A stretch of DNA of 64,000 nucleotides from Anthonomus grandis grandis (Eukaryota; Arthropoda; Insecta; Coleoptera; Curculionidae): the NCBI RefSeq assembly GCF_022605725.1, contig NC_065553.1, positions 8,370,001-8,434,000 on the forward strand, in the 5' to 3' direction. Below are positions 22,601 to 34,579 of this stretch, one piece after another. Below the pieces are notes generated by a model that did not search any database, was not told the DNA's origin, and saw nothing but the letters and a program-made list of their open reading frames with translations. The position numbers and the translations under genes were made by a program. The first letter of the stretch is position 1. Each line of letters opens with the position of its first letter.

Positions 22601-24469
22601 AATGCCTGTTATCGTCAAAATTAGTGACTACGATGATTTAATTAGAAAGCATTCCACTATACGGAAAATCGGTATCGATTGGGATGTCTCTGATTGGAGA
22701 ACACAAGCAAAAGGTGTTATTAAGCTGCCTAGTTCATGGCACTTTGAATTTAATAAGGCAAAGCGGTTTTTTGTTGTAAAAAAAGATAAAAATGTTTGAT
22801 CCGAGGTGAGCCCAATTACAACAATGCTATTGGAAAAGCTAATGGTGTTTGTAAAAAAAAATTTTAGCCTTTCTTCAATGGCTCCTCTGAAATTACCACT
22901 GAGAGAAGAACTTAAGGGGGATAAAGGAACTATTAATGGTCTCCTTTCCAAACACTACGGAGAAAATTGGAGAAGCCTTAAAGAAACCTTTGATGGTTAG
23001 GATTTTTTTTCTGTTTTTTTCTTTAAAAATGCGAATTTTAATGTTTTATTTGTATGACAAAATAACTTATTTTATTGAACTAATTACTATTTTTTTTAAT
23101 TTAAGGTACCTATGTATTTTCAAAACTGGTTATTTGCAATAAAAAAACCCTGTTTTTTAAAAACTTTGCAATTATGTTGAATAGGCTGAAATCTCCTAAA
23201 TTACATTTCTAAAAGTCATAAGCAACAATTATAAAAACCTTTCAATTGCGAGAAAAATCCTACAGGGCTTTTAATCGTTTTTTTCGATTTCCCAAAAAAA
23301 AGGCTAACGAGCAAAAAGCAAGTTTTGCAAATAATGGCCTCATTTATTACATTTAAGAACTAGATTTAAAATATTTTAGTTGGCAGTTCTAAAAACAAAG
23401 CAGTCAGTATTAGTTCAGGAGATTTCTTATGTTTTCAAGATGTAGTAAGTTAATTTATTTTTTTATATTACATTACATTCTATATTAATGTAAATGCGTT
23501 CCAGGATGATGTAATGCTTCCTGACCGAATTTTAAAGCAATATGAGAGGGCACTAGAAGAAACTACTGAAACTGTAAGAATTTTTGCTTTTTATTTTAAG
23601 TGGATAATTTATAGGTGATTCATATCACTAGATCATAGGATGTCAATTTAAAAGGGAACCACAAAATTCTACAGTGAGATATACAAATTGGGCAAATACC
23701 TTAACACCAGCCCAATTGAATCTGCAAGTTTTTACATCACATGGGCCTACAGTTATTATGCCCACTTGGTTTTGCAGTAGAAAAGTTTTTGACAGGTTGG
23801 CTTTTTAATTGTCCGACTCTCAAATATAACTCTAATGGATTTTTAGGGTAGGTGGTTTTTTTGAGTGTAAAAAAGGTTGTCCAGAAGATTTGGTATTTTT
23901 TAATAAACATTTGGACCTTGGAGGTAAAATAGCCAGGGTAGATGAAGTATTATTAGTTTATACGTTTCACCTTAATCAAACTACATTCTCTATAGATGAG
24001 TATGTTTTATTTTACGCAGTAATTTGCAACTTCTTTCATATTGTTTTTAGGGACACAATTTGGAATATAAGAGTAGAACGTTTGCAGCAAATTGTACTGT
24101 CAAAGTGGCCTAAATTTACCATTTGGAATGCCGGTAAACAAGGACGGAAATTTTATAATTCTCTATCAGAAGAAAACCAGGAGAAAACTGTAGCGTTTTG
24201 TGATGTAGACTTAAATAAAATTGGAAAAAAATACAGTCCATTTAATGACGTTCAAAAGCAATTTGGCAGAGAAATTGAGATAATACATTTTCGTGATGCT
24301 GTTCCTCCATTTGTTATTTGTATGAAAATTGTAAGTAGTTTTGCTGTAGACAGTTTTCTTACAATTACCTAAACAAAATCTTTTCTAGGATTTGACACAA
24401 GGAGTTTTCGAAAGTAATTTGCGTACTTTACAGCTTAAAGAAGGCATGGATTATGTTATGTTTAGCTAG
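19696..24469 (+). CDS. B3GNTL1: B3GNTL1-like glycosyltransferase (GT2 family)
   Basis: Predicted nucleotide-sugar transferase related to human B3GNTL1, whose true substrate is poorly known. Eight exons: 19696-19719, 19769-19988, 23380-23444, 23505-23573, 23632-23795, 23847-23999, 24051-24330 and 24389-24469. All junctions are GT-AG and phases match, giving 351 aa (human about 361). The GT-A fold starts at SIIIPIYNGAPW. D45-D50 (DDCSSD) and the DVDDVMLP block (about 102-109) are the expected metal and nucleotide sites. Later blocks GPTVIMPTWFCSR, CPEDLVFFNKHL, FTIWNAGKQGR and AFCDVDLNKIGKK match the family closely to the C-terminus. No signal peptide, so probably cytosolic. Intron 2 (3.4 kb) hosts a transposon. 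AATAAA at 24651-24656 is a likely poly(A) signal. Confidence 0.93.
20671..23341 (+). mobile_element. TIR element with DUF7869-like transposase remnant, in B3GNTL1 intron 2
   Basis: Perfect 25-bp terminal inverted repeats starting GAGGCCATTATTTGCAAAAC lie at 20671-20695 and 23317-23341. ATTT directly follows the right end and directly precedes the left end, so a short ATTT duplication is possible. The element is 2.67 kb and sits wholly inside intron 2, ending about 40 bases before exon 3. The terminal sequence is different from that of the 6.39 kb element, although both carry the same kind of protein. Confidence 0.78.
21042..22999 (+). pseudogene. DUF7869-like transposase, broken into several frames
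   Basis: A probable first exon (21042-21155, MELVGENVMSVKPSPQGKG) ends at a GTAAGT donor. A CAG acceptor at about 21370 opens RNTPKALPAFPIFG. Later blocks lie in three frames: RGKSNHAAVSIKYHV, the helix-turn-helix-like KDRIQRIVRNFVVTGE, then 21774-22370 (ESHYCRKKTSVRIYLP, PLTDCCSTCLRTKEQL, YFSFDCQKNLALPRLP) and 22428-22799 (LFTDGQNKNTNMMAILAYWL, PIVGHSFIPPDRIFGLIEK). Putative catalytic signatures D-x-Q, D-G-Q-N-K-N and G-H-S-F recur in the 7 kb copy. Several stops and frameshifts make it inactive. Transposase function is inferred from family pattern and bracketing TIRs. Confidence 0.68.
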
Positions 24470-24649
24470 AGTATATTTATTATATTACTTTTGTTTGTTA
24501 TTTATTTTAAAGGTTTATTTGGGAGATTCCTCTTTTTTAGGAGTTAAGAATTGACCCTCTCCATTTTAACAATTAATTTATCTTGAAGAAAGCATTATTT
24601 TTTCTTAAAAACTGTAGAAATTCAATGCATTAACTATATGTATTTAACA

Positions 24650-24735
24650 AAATAAATAAGTAAAACAAAGTATATATTGTATGTTGTATGCTGAAGTAAA
24701 GAGATAAGTAAATATTGTATGTTGTATGCTGAAAA
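24650..24735. repeat. Short tandem duplication
   Basis: Two copies of a roughly 38-base unit ending ATTGTATGTTGTATGCTGAA lie head to tail (about 24668-24695 and 24706-24733). No function suggested. Confidence 0.5.
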
Positions 24736-25173
24736 CATCAAAATTGTTTTTAAAACCTAATCCATATCAACAGCTATGATTTTTTGCAGTGAAAATAAAA
24801 TTATTGAACCAATATTTTAAATATTCTGCTTCTTAAAATTATAAGTAGAATCAGAAAATACATGAAAAAATATACCAGTTCATTTAAAAAAAGGTAACTT
24901 TGGTCTCTACTAGTGTTGTGATGCCCCCCTGTATATGCAAAGTTATCTTGTAGGTGTATATCTGAAAGAGACCTATAATTTTTATTAAATGTTTTTTTTT
25001 TTTTGTAAAAGGGCGCGTTTACAAATTATTAAGGGATTCCCGGACTTTTTTAACGCACGGTATATATGCAGACGAGAGTTTATATAATAACACCTTTGTG
25101 TTCTAGCATGTGTAAAAGATTTATATTGTTTTATATAAAAAGTTCGGTGTCAAACTGACATGGATACTTTAAA

Positions 25174-26704
25174 TACACACCCCACAAAAATTATCGCATC
25201 ACTAGTATTTTAAGATATTTTTAATATTTTTTTGGACAATCTGTATATGTATCAACTTAAAAGATATTTCTGGTTTCTTATCATGGACAAAAAATGATCG
25301 GCATTTCTTAAATATTTTTTTGAAGCAAAAATGCTCGCGTAATATTCCTGTGTTGGCGAATGCATTGAGATCGAAAACGTTCTAAGCAAATAGTGTTATC
25401 CTAAAGTGAAAATTTAAATTTATTGTTAATAATGGATGTGCCTGAACGTTTAACAAGACATGTGACTAATGAAGAAGCCGCTAGAATCATTGCGCTCATA
25501 GAAGATGGCCGCAGTCAAAACTACGTCGGTCGGATAATGGGAGTTCAACAAAGCACCATATCCAGAGTTGTTAATCGCTACCATAAGAAACAGGACAACT
25601 ATCCAGACGACCCGGACAAGGCCGCAGAAGGGTAACTTCGGCAGTAGATCGTTACTTAAGGTTAACGGCTTTAAGAATTAGGCATACCACCTCTAGAAGA
25701 CTGCAAACAGATCTGTTGGCTGCTCGTAATGTCCGAATAAGCCTACAGACAGTTCGAAATAGGCTGAGAGAAGCAGGTTTACCAGAGTGCTAGCTAGAGG
25801 TCCACGTCTTACCAGAGAACATCGAGTAGCAAGATTGCAATTTGCTAGAGAACACGCAAATTGGAATATTCAAGATTGGTCCAATATTTTATTCACGGAT
25901 GAATCAAGATTTTGTCTATATTCATCAGATAGGCGTGTACCAGTATATAGGCGACGTGGTGAACGGCACGATCAGGTTAATTTTTGTCAAACTGATAGCT
26001 TTGGTGGTGGCTCTATCATGGTTTGGGGAGGAATTTCTTTTGAGGGTCGCACGAAGCTAGTACCAGTGAATGATGGAAGACTAAATGCTGACAGGTAGAT
26101 AACCGATATCCTAGAGCCCCATGTAGTGCCCTATATGCCATATATCGGTGATAAGTCTGTGCTAATGCATGATAATGCTCGTCCACACGCTGCTAGAGTT
26201 GTTCGGCAATACTTAGAAAAGGTCGAGATACCCACCCTAAATTGGCCTGCACGTAGCCCGGACCTAATTCCGATAGAACATGTCTGGGACCATCTAGGAT
26301 GGCAAATTCAGCAACATCCAGCACTAATAAGAACACTAGATGATCTTCAAAATGTTCTTTTTGACTTCTGGGCAAACGTGCCGCAAGAATACCTCCAGAA
26401 CCTGTTTAGAAGCCTTCGGAGACGAATGGAAGCTGTAATTAGAGCCAGGGGCGGTAACACACGCTATTAGAAATTCATTGGCTTAAATAAAGTTCTTCTA
26501 CGTTCTTATCTTGTATGATTTTTTTCATTTTTGTATGTTTTGGTAAATCAAAATGTTTGTCCTCTGTAGATTGAACTAATTTAAAATAAATGTTTCAAAA
26601 GTCGTATTTTTGGTGATTTAATTATCAATATCAATAAAACTTTAAAAAACAGGCAAAAAATTTAAAAAATAATAAGTGATGCGATAATTTTTGTGGGGTG
26701 TGTA
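25174..26704 (+). mobile_element. Tc1-type element, decayed
   Basis: Perfect 28-bp terminal inverted repeats (CACACCCCACAAAAATTATC...) lie at 25176-25203 and 26675-26702, each flanked by TA (25174-25175, 26703-26704). The 1.53 kb element carries one Tc1 transposase with two frameshifts and a stop. The perfect ends contrast with the broken gene, so it was probably mobilised in trans or only recently broken. Confidence 0.92.
25433..26470 (+). pseudogene. Tc1-like DD34E transposase, frameshifted
   Basis: The N-terminal homeodomain-like HTH is in 25433-25635 (NEEAARIIALIEDGRSQNYV). The reading frame shifts near 25617, continues in another frame (RYLRLTALRIRHTTSRRLQ), shifts again near 25785, then runs 25787-26098 with the first catalytic Asp in LFTDESRFCLYS and the FGGGSIMVWGGIS block. 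A TAG at 26096-26098 interrupts it. The rest, 26126-26470, has the second Asp in LMHDNARPH and the Glu in IPIEHVWD, 34 residues apart. The assignment to Tc1 is secure and the copy is non-functional. Confidence 0.88.
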
Positions 26705-26852
26705 TTAGAAGGAAATGTGTATCAACTATGGTTAAACTATATGGTATAATTTATGATTTTACTCTTTCAGACAAATCTTTGGTGTGGCGAAACAAGCAGT
26801 TCCATATCCAATAAGTTGATCAATAAACACATCATTATTTTTATTTGATATA

Positions 26853-29800
26853 TTATTGTTTAAGACTAGTATTTAAATACTGTACAAATAAGTCAGGTAT
26901 CTTTTCTACATCAGGAGTATGCATCTTAGAATAAGTGATATACTGCCTTCTCAACAACATTATTTGTGGAATGGTAACTTCTGAGATGTCTATGTGAATT
27001 TCTTTACCTCCTGGAGTTATTATTGGACCCTCCTTCCCGCTCTTTTTAGCATTGATAAGCTCATCTGTTATACCTTTTGTAATTCGATCTAAATCGTATA
27101 AAAAGTTGGTGGAACTAAGTGGAGGGTTTTGTGTAGATTGGTTTGGTTTAGGAGCTTTCTTTTTAAACAGACTTGAGTATATTGCTGAAGTGTCTAGAGT
27201 AGCTTCTGGATAGGTTGTGAACAAAGGACTATCCCATCTACTGTTGCAATGAGGATCTTCATACCTAGAAAAAATTAATTTATTTATTTCACTGGTTATA
27301 CCATTTATACAAAATGAAATTTATAAAACTTAGCATTCCTAATACTATCAGGCTATAAACTTAATAAGCATGGCTTTGTTTCTCGTCGATCATGTACTAC
27401 AAACCTAGCATTCTTCTCTCAGTTTGTGTGTGAAGCACTTAATGATAGAGTTACCTACACAGACTTTCAAAAGGCTTTTGACCAGATTGACCACTTCATC
27501 CTAAATAAGCTTGAACGCCAGTTTGGATTCTCCGATCGCTTGATAAAGCTCCTTAACTCCTATTTAGTTGACCACTCTCAGTTTGTAGTGGTCCAAGGCT
27601 TTAGATCCGCTTGTTTTTCATCTACTTCTGGAGTTCCTCAGGGCTCTAACTTGGGCCCCCTTCTCTTTAACGATTTCGCTAATGACTTGATCTCCCTCAA
27701 TTGCTCTCTGTTAGCATATGCTTTTCCATAGGATTGACTCTATAGCAGATTGCGGTCAACTGCAAGAGAACATCAATACTGTACACCATTGGTGCACTTT
27801 GAATAGGCTTAACCTTAATGTTTCCAAGTGTAACGTGGCCAGGTACTTTCGAATCAAAAGTCCAGTTGTCTTTAATTACTCAGTTAATGGAGAGTCTCTG
27901 GCAAGGTTTTAAGGATCTTGGAGTCACCTTTGACCAAAAATTTTCTTTTATCCCTCACATCGAAGATACTGTGTCTAGTGTTACTCGCATGCTGGGCTTT
28001 ATTAATAGAAATTGCAAACTTTTTTCGAACACTGCCACTGCCAAAACTCTCTACTATGCATTTGTTAGAACCAGGCTGGACTACAGCTCCATTTGGTCTC
28101 CCATTTACAACCAGCACATTCACCTATTAGAATCAGTCCAACGGCGATACCTTAAATGTTTGGCATTTAAGGATGATGGAGTCTATCCTCCAAGGGGTTT
28201 TGACCATAACCTGCTGCTCTCTAGATATACTGAACGGTCAATTGCGAAAAGGAGAGAAATGCATTCGGTGAAATTCTTGTTTAACTTACTTAACCATAAA
28301 ATTGACTGCCCATCCCTTTGGCAAAGAATTTGCTTTCATATACCACGCCCAGGATCTGGACAGTGTCCAGCTTTTAACTGGGACACAGCCAGGTCCAACA
28401 TTCTGTACCAGAGTCCTATTCACTTTATGTGTCAAAACACTATTGCTGATTCTTGTGACATTCACCATGACAATCTGGCACTTATTTTGAGTTGCCTACG
28501 TATGGTCAGTGGGGGAGGCTAGGTTATTTAGTTCATAGTTTTTTAGTTTGAACACATTTATTTACTCTTTTTTTTTCTGCTTTTTTTATTTAAATTAGTT
28601 CTTGATTCTTATCCTAATTTAGTGTTGATTTTTCATTATTTACTTTTTGTCAAACTCACTACTTTTTTTTATTATATAGCAATTCTTTTATAGTTTAGTT
28701 GCATGGATCTAATACAATTTATGCATTCGTACTTTATATATTTAATTGATTTTCCTGTAACTAGGTATATGTAACCTGTTGGAAATAAAGCCAATATTAT
28801 TATTACTTATTAGGTATTCAAAAATAACCATTATAATAAAGAATTATATCAATTTGCGACTGTTTTACTAAAAGGTTCTTATAGTAAGATTTCTAAATTG
28901 CTTTATATGTTTTATTGGCATTTACTATACAAGCAACATCTGAGACAGAGGGTTGGGCAAACCATATTCTTAAGAGTGAGTAAAAACATGAAACAGATTA
29001 GTACTGCTGATTTAATGATCATTTATAAAAAAATTTGAATAAAATTAAATTCTTATGATTGATTTGATTGTGTACTTTAAGTAGGTCAGTTTTCAACAAT
29101 AGACAAATGATATTACAAAATAACAACTTCAAATTTCAATTTTATTGTTTAATTGGTATAATCCAAAGTTGCTCTATTGGTTCAAGGGTTAATAACAAGT
29201 CCTATACTTTGTCTTTAAAGTTCCTATAAATGTATTTTCCTTTTTTTATTTATAAAGTTATTGTAGAAAAGTAAACATGCATAAAAAGGTAATTTATCAG
29301 CATTAAAGGTAATGTATGTATAGAATATTATAGTTGAGAGCCCTTGTGTTGAGATATTCATGTTGAGGAAAGTAATCCTGGATTTTATTTTTATATATTT
29401 ATCTATTTATTCTGCTTTAAAGTAAAAAATAATTTGTAATTACACTAAAAGAGTGTTTATTACCAGCCTAACATCTGGCAACTAGAAATTCCTTTCAAAA
29501 GCCAATTTCATTTTGTTACAACAATATTACACTCTCCTTATATTTTGTTTATTAGGGAACAATCAGTTTTATCTAAGTCTTTGAATTAATATGATTTATA
29601 ACATAATATATTAGATATCTAAGTTCCATAAACTCAAAAAATGGAAAACCAAGATCACTAGATCAGTTACAAAAGACAATTTCAATAATAAAGATTAAAA
29701 GTTTGCAAGATGAACTTATACTTTCAATATGTTTATAGACACATAAAATTTAGGACTTTTAGAGTATAATTTATTACTCAATTATTTAATCAGTTCCTAT

Positions 29801-32001
29801 ATAATGCTCACTCCCATCAGTAAATCCCTTTAGGTGTTTATATTTTATTTATTCATTAATGCATCCATACATGGTTGCATTTAATAATGTGTAATTTTAT
29901 TTGATAATAGTGTAGGTCATGATATAATATAAAAATGAAAAGCTTAAAATAATAAAATCTAAAAAATTACAATTTTATTAATATCAGCCAGTTCTTAGAA
30001 GATTGACAGTACTAGCATTATTTAATAAGCAATTTTTATAAACAAGCTAATTTTTCTTTTCTATTTTTAAAAAGTTCTGCTGGCAGGTGGATAGGTTCTA
30101 CAGTTCTGTTTTATGTATGTGAAATTAGGTCTATCAGAAATAAGCAAGTTTTCATGTATAGTCTTGTGCTCATGATCACACTAACTGCTCAAAGTGAGTG
30201 AAAACAAATTAAATCATATAAATATATGTCTTCATTTAAGTAGGGCCTATATTTACCACAGATTGGTTTTTATAAGAAAACCCAAGGTATAGTTCACCCA
30301 AAGATATAGGATTGACCTCTACTACCATAAATCAATTAAGCCCCATTGTGCAAGGTCCAACCATTTTGAAGAGGTGGTAAAAGGAACAGGGTCCGATGGA
30401 AATGATTCTAAATGAAACTTACTAATTAAAGAAAAAATAGTATTTTATTAGAAAAGGTTAATAAGTACACATAAGTAATATGTAGGTACTTACAGATGAA
30501 TGGTAGGTATAATACTTACAGTCCTAACTTAACAAGTTTTAATTCGAACGAAACTTGAGTATAAATATATAGAGAAATTTACATTTTTTGGCATTACTTG
30601 TACCTACTTAATAATTTGCAATGCAGGTAAATATTAAATTTGTAATCCAGCTCTGACCACAAATCTGATCATTTTGGGTCTTTTTATGACCCAACAGATA
30701 ATTAGGGTTTTATTGCAGTCAAAAGATCAAGGGTATATCTTTGAGTGAAGGATACCAATCTACTATTTACCCTTATTAACAAAATTACAACTTAAGGGAG
30801 CTTAAATATATTTATTAATATTAAGGGTTTTTCCTCTAAAAATGGTATTACCTGGTAATATAAATGTTCACTAAACTATCATTTCAATTAGAAAAGGTAG
30901 ACATTTTATTGCTATTTAGTTATTGGGTATGTAATTCCTACCTGTATATGATTAAAATAAATGCATATTAATTGAAGGGAATAAGAAATTGAAATTTAAA
31001 GATATTTTAAAGATTTTATACTCAATTATTAATTAAGGACTAAAATTTAAAAAAATAGAACATAATAAATATTTGAAAAAGTTAAAAAATTTTAAGGAGT
31101 TTTATACTGATGGTAATTTAAGATTTTATGTTTTGAGTTGTGCCCAGTTTAGTGTACTTAAGTTTGAATTTAATTTTCCTTCATTTTGTAACACATCCAT
31201 TTGATCAAATTAAGTAATTTAAACATATAAAAGGGATAATCCAAGACGGTAAAACTTGGTCTGTGGTTTACTGAACTTGTTTTGAGTCCTATGGTTGGAA
31301 CCTTTGGTGTGACACTCAAATCACAAAAAAGTTTTACCATTAATCAAAATGCTTTATTTTATTCTCAAGAGGAAGTTTCACTAATGGAGGTTCTAATGTT
31401 AAGGAGAGACATAATGTATTAAGAATAAAATAAAGAGTTTTGGTATTTCAAGGTTTCATAATATAATAAGCAATAAAGTCTTAGTATACTGTTAGTAATT
31501 AAAACTTGTCTGTGTTTTTAATGGTTTTATTAAAAATTTATTGCTCTGATTTTGAAATCCTCATGAAAGGCTTACCTACCTCATTGTGAGAGCATCAAAC
31601 ATCTCTCGAGTATATTTCTCCTCATTTTCTCTATTTTCATTAAATTGCCAAGCTTGTTCTCTATTAATTTCGGTATGCACAGTACACTGAGTACACCTGT
31701 TAGACTTAGTACCACAAAACAGCTCATATCTGTAACCTTTAATGTAATTAAGGGCATCGAAAATAACAACATTGTTTGCAGTTATTAGTTTCAGCATCTC
31801 ACTCTTCAAAAGGCCTCTAATATGTTTTTCTTTATTAGCGTCAGCGTAAAAGGCATTTTTTTCAAAACCAGCTTTTATTATTTGATCATATTCGCTAATA
31901 ATGTGGACCTCTTTGCCTTGTTCTTCGAAGAATTTCTTAAGTTCCTGAGAGCGTGTCGTCTTGCCACTGCATGGTATACCAGTCATTACTATTAGGGGCA
32001 T
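26853..32001 (-). CDS. Kti12: Protein KTI12 homologue
   Basis: P-loop ATPase/chaperone of the Elongator complex, which modifies wobble uridines of tRNAs. Two minus-strand exons, 31580-32001 and 26853-27264, join at AG|G to give 277 aa. The N-terminal kinase-like domain has the P-loop GIPCSGKT (8-15) and the DALNYIKGYRYELFC block that marks KTI12 (and its relative PSTK). The second exon starts RYEDPHCNSRWDSPLF and contains NQSTQNPPLSSTNFLYDLD and LLRRQYITYSKMH, the C-terminal signature that separates KTI12 from PSTK. The length is a little short of the vertebrate protein, mainly through a short linker. TTTATT at 26840-26845 (AATAAA on this strand) lies only about 8 bases past the stop. The intron of 4.3 kb carries a non-LTR insert. 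Confidence 0.93.
27330..28810 (+). pseudogene. Non-LTR (jockey-like) RT fragment in KTI12 intron
   Basis: Read on the + strand, opposite to KTI12. Palm motif A (TYTDFQKAFDQIDH), the B block (SGVPQGSNLGPLLFNDF) and the region that should hold the catalytic YADD box (SLLAYA, then broken) fall in 27426-27731. The thumb and C-terminus continue in shifted frames at 27718-27912 and 27818-28522 (DLGVTFDQKFSFIPHI, YYAFVRTRLDYSS, ESVQRRYLKCL). A 3' end with AATAAA and a short (ATT)n tail follows near 28785-28805. The lost catalytic box and frameshifts make it inactive. Confidence 0.78.
28811..31560. other. Rest of KTI12 intron; no feature recognised
   Basis: 2.75 kb of very AT-rich intronic DNA without long frames, inverted repeats or family signatures that I can identify. 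Confidence 0.5.
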
Positions 32002-33324
32002 TATTGTTAATAAATTATTTTGTTTAAATCACTATTAATTCTTTATTTTAGACTATTTGAAAATTTATTAGGCAAGAAAAAATAAACAAAAAGAAAGTAA
32101 GGTTAGGTTTTTTACGGATGGCTGACAGTGACAAAGAATGACAATACTAGTGCGGGGACATATCGGGAGACCACATGACAATTCGCCGTGATCAAATCAC
32201 TTGACTTAATAGTACGGTAGCAAAGGTAAATTTAATTGCTGTGGTTCAAGAAGATTTAAAAAATTGTAACTTTTTAACTATTTGTATTTTAGCGTGAAAT
32301 TTGTATGATTTACAATATATTCCTTAGCTTATAGAACACAGATTGTTGAAGGAATTTACTAATAAGTCCAACCAATATTTGAATTTTTCGAATCTTGAAG
32401 AAACGTTCCTGGAATATTTAATTCAAAATGCTCAATGGAATATGTATATTCTCTATATATAGAATGTGCTCAATACAAATTTTATACCATATTTAGAAAC
32501 TAGTAATACCTGGGTCGAATAAACTAAAAAAGAGCACATTGTCATTATGGGATTGAGCATACTATATCTGTATCTGCAGAACAGACAGTAACGACATTAA
32601 GTAAATTTTCCAGGATTATTGTAAATTCTCATAAAAGGCCTATCTAACTTATTGTATGGGCATTAAACTTCCATCCAGGATATACTAATTACTTTATTTT
32701 CTAATATAATTTATTTCATTGGAAAAATGATTTACTGTCCCCGATTTATCGTTTTTGATTTAATGTACATTTAAAGATGCTTGTAAATCAATTAATATTT
32801 CGCCATTAGACTAATATATAGGTTTTACTAATTGCTGGGAAAATATTGAGGTTCCTGTTTATCATAAGCAAATTAATTAAGTATATTAAAACAGTTTCTT
32901 CGCTTCAATTCATGCTGATTAGTGAATTATACTTTGGTCGCTTCTAGTCCGAGGCGTGCGGTTGGTTTTCTGAGAATCTGGGTTAAGAATATACTGATCT
33001 GAAGCTAATATTTATAATATTATAAGTGGGATAATAGAAGGGGGTATCCCACTTTCATTATTATTCCACTTTTATTATGATATTTCGTTATTAATCCAGG
33101 TGTAGGCCACATTAATAATGACTGGGGAGAATCTTTCTTTAGAGGCTGATACATTGAACTTATGTAACACACATTTAGTTATTAGCAGAAAGCAGAAGTA
33201 AGGGTAGAACCAATTTACGTTGCTTGCCAATACTTGTATTTGCCTATTATTTTGTAAAATTTAATTTTTTAAGCAGAGAGTTTTAATTAATAATTAATTA
33301 GCAAATTCGTTATTAACTCAGTAT

Positions 33325-34305
33325 CCCAGGGTTCCCATTTGGATCCGATCCTTTTTCTTATTTATATCAATGATTTACGTATTTGTAGCCCATTACTTGT
33401 TCACTATTTGGAGAGGGCATAAACTTGGTTTGCCAGGGAAAGTTTAAGCTTGATTTGAATACTGCAATTTTATTAGGTACTCAGCAGGCCTTAAACTGGA
33501 TTTCTGCAAAAAAACTTTAAACAATATTAAATATTTAAAACTTTAAAAATATTCTACTATTGATAGTGTTTCTGTTTTGGAAGTAAATATTGATTCTGGA
33601 TAAAGCTGGAGCCCGCATATTGATGCTCTCTCTTAAAATCTCTCTTTTGTAATATTTGCTTTTACACTAGGACCTTTGAAAGAGACTTTGAATGTAGCAG
33701 CGTTGAAGGTGACTTATTTTGCGCTGTTTTACTCGAAATTGCTGTATGGTACCATTCTTTGGGATGGTGCTTTGAGCGTATTGAAATATGCATAAAAAGA
33801 ATTACCACATACTTGGGGCCACTAGAGTCATGTCGCAACATCTTTCCCGTCTTGACAATAATGGCATTATCTTCAGCATTCATTTTTAATACAGTGATAG
33901 AGATTCATGCAAATCGTTTCTATTACACAACTAGTTCATGGTCTGGAATTTCCACTCGCGGATCTAACAACTTAAGAATTCCACATTATAGGTTACCTAA
34001 AAGCATTAAAAATAGCTTAAATATGGATATCTATAATAAATTGCCTTATGAGATAGGACTCTGAAAGTCCCAAATCATCAAAAGTACCATTAAGCGCATT
34101 TTAATTCATTTTATTCAAGAGTTTTTGAGACATAGTTTTTGATAAGCGTGTCGACATATTTATTGCATTACCTGTTTGAATATTGTTTGTCTTATAATAT
34201 TTTATATTTGTTTAAGATAAATTTTTTTTTGTTATCTGTTTTTTTTTTCGGCTGTAACTACTTTGTAACCTGTAGTCAAATAAATAAACCTAAACCTAAA
34301 CCTTA
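33325..34305 (+). pseudogene. 5'-truncated non-LTR RT fragment
   Basis: Begins at the RT B block (SQGSHLDPILFLIYINDLRI at 33325-33385) and continues in broken frames. 33759-34064 gives a recognisable tail region (CIKRITTYLG, the ISTRGSNNLRIPHYRL block of the C-terminus). It ends in a (CCTAAA)n-like 3' tail at about 34280-34305 just before the unidentified terminal exon. Dead copy. Confidence 0.65.
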
Positions 34306-34354
34306 GTTTTTTTTTACGTAAAAGACCGTGTGTACCCTGATGCTTGACCTGCAG

Positions 34355-34503
34355 GAATTACAACGGCTTCGGAAGCTTTTCAAAGCTTAATTTCAGGAAT
34401 ATTAGATAAGGTTGCAGCAAACGTAATTCACAGAGCCAAAGAGTGTATTAGACAAGAATGTGGTCATTTCGAACAATACGATACGATACAATTGCGACAA
34501 TAA
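34355..34503 (+). CDS. Putative 3'-terminal exon of an unidentified gene
   Basis: A CTGCAG acceptor at 34349-34354 opens a 49-codon phase-1 frame: ITTASEAFQSLISGILDKVA ... AKECIRQECGHFEQYDTIQL, then TAA at 34501-34503 and AATAAA at 34573-34578. Helical, charged, cysteine-containing sequence, protein-like in composition. The missing 5' exons should lie on the + strand between KTI12 and 34.3 kb. A possible non-coding first exon ends at a GTAAAT donor near 32225, divergent from the KTI12 start, but I could not find a coding exon between. I do not recognise the family. Confidence 0.4.
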
Positions 34504-34579
34504 CAACAGTTTTATAATAGATAAAAATACACCTTATATTTTTTCTTCGCTTTATTTAGTCTTAAATTATTCAATAAAT

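Noticed and set aside
22628..22951. 107-codon minus-strand frame
   Set aside because: Shadow of the DUF7869-like coding remnant.
34280..34305. CCTAAA repeats as telomere-like sequence
   Set aside because: The insect telomere repeat is CCTAA/TTAGG. This is a short hexamer run at the 3' end of a non-LTR element and fits its tail.
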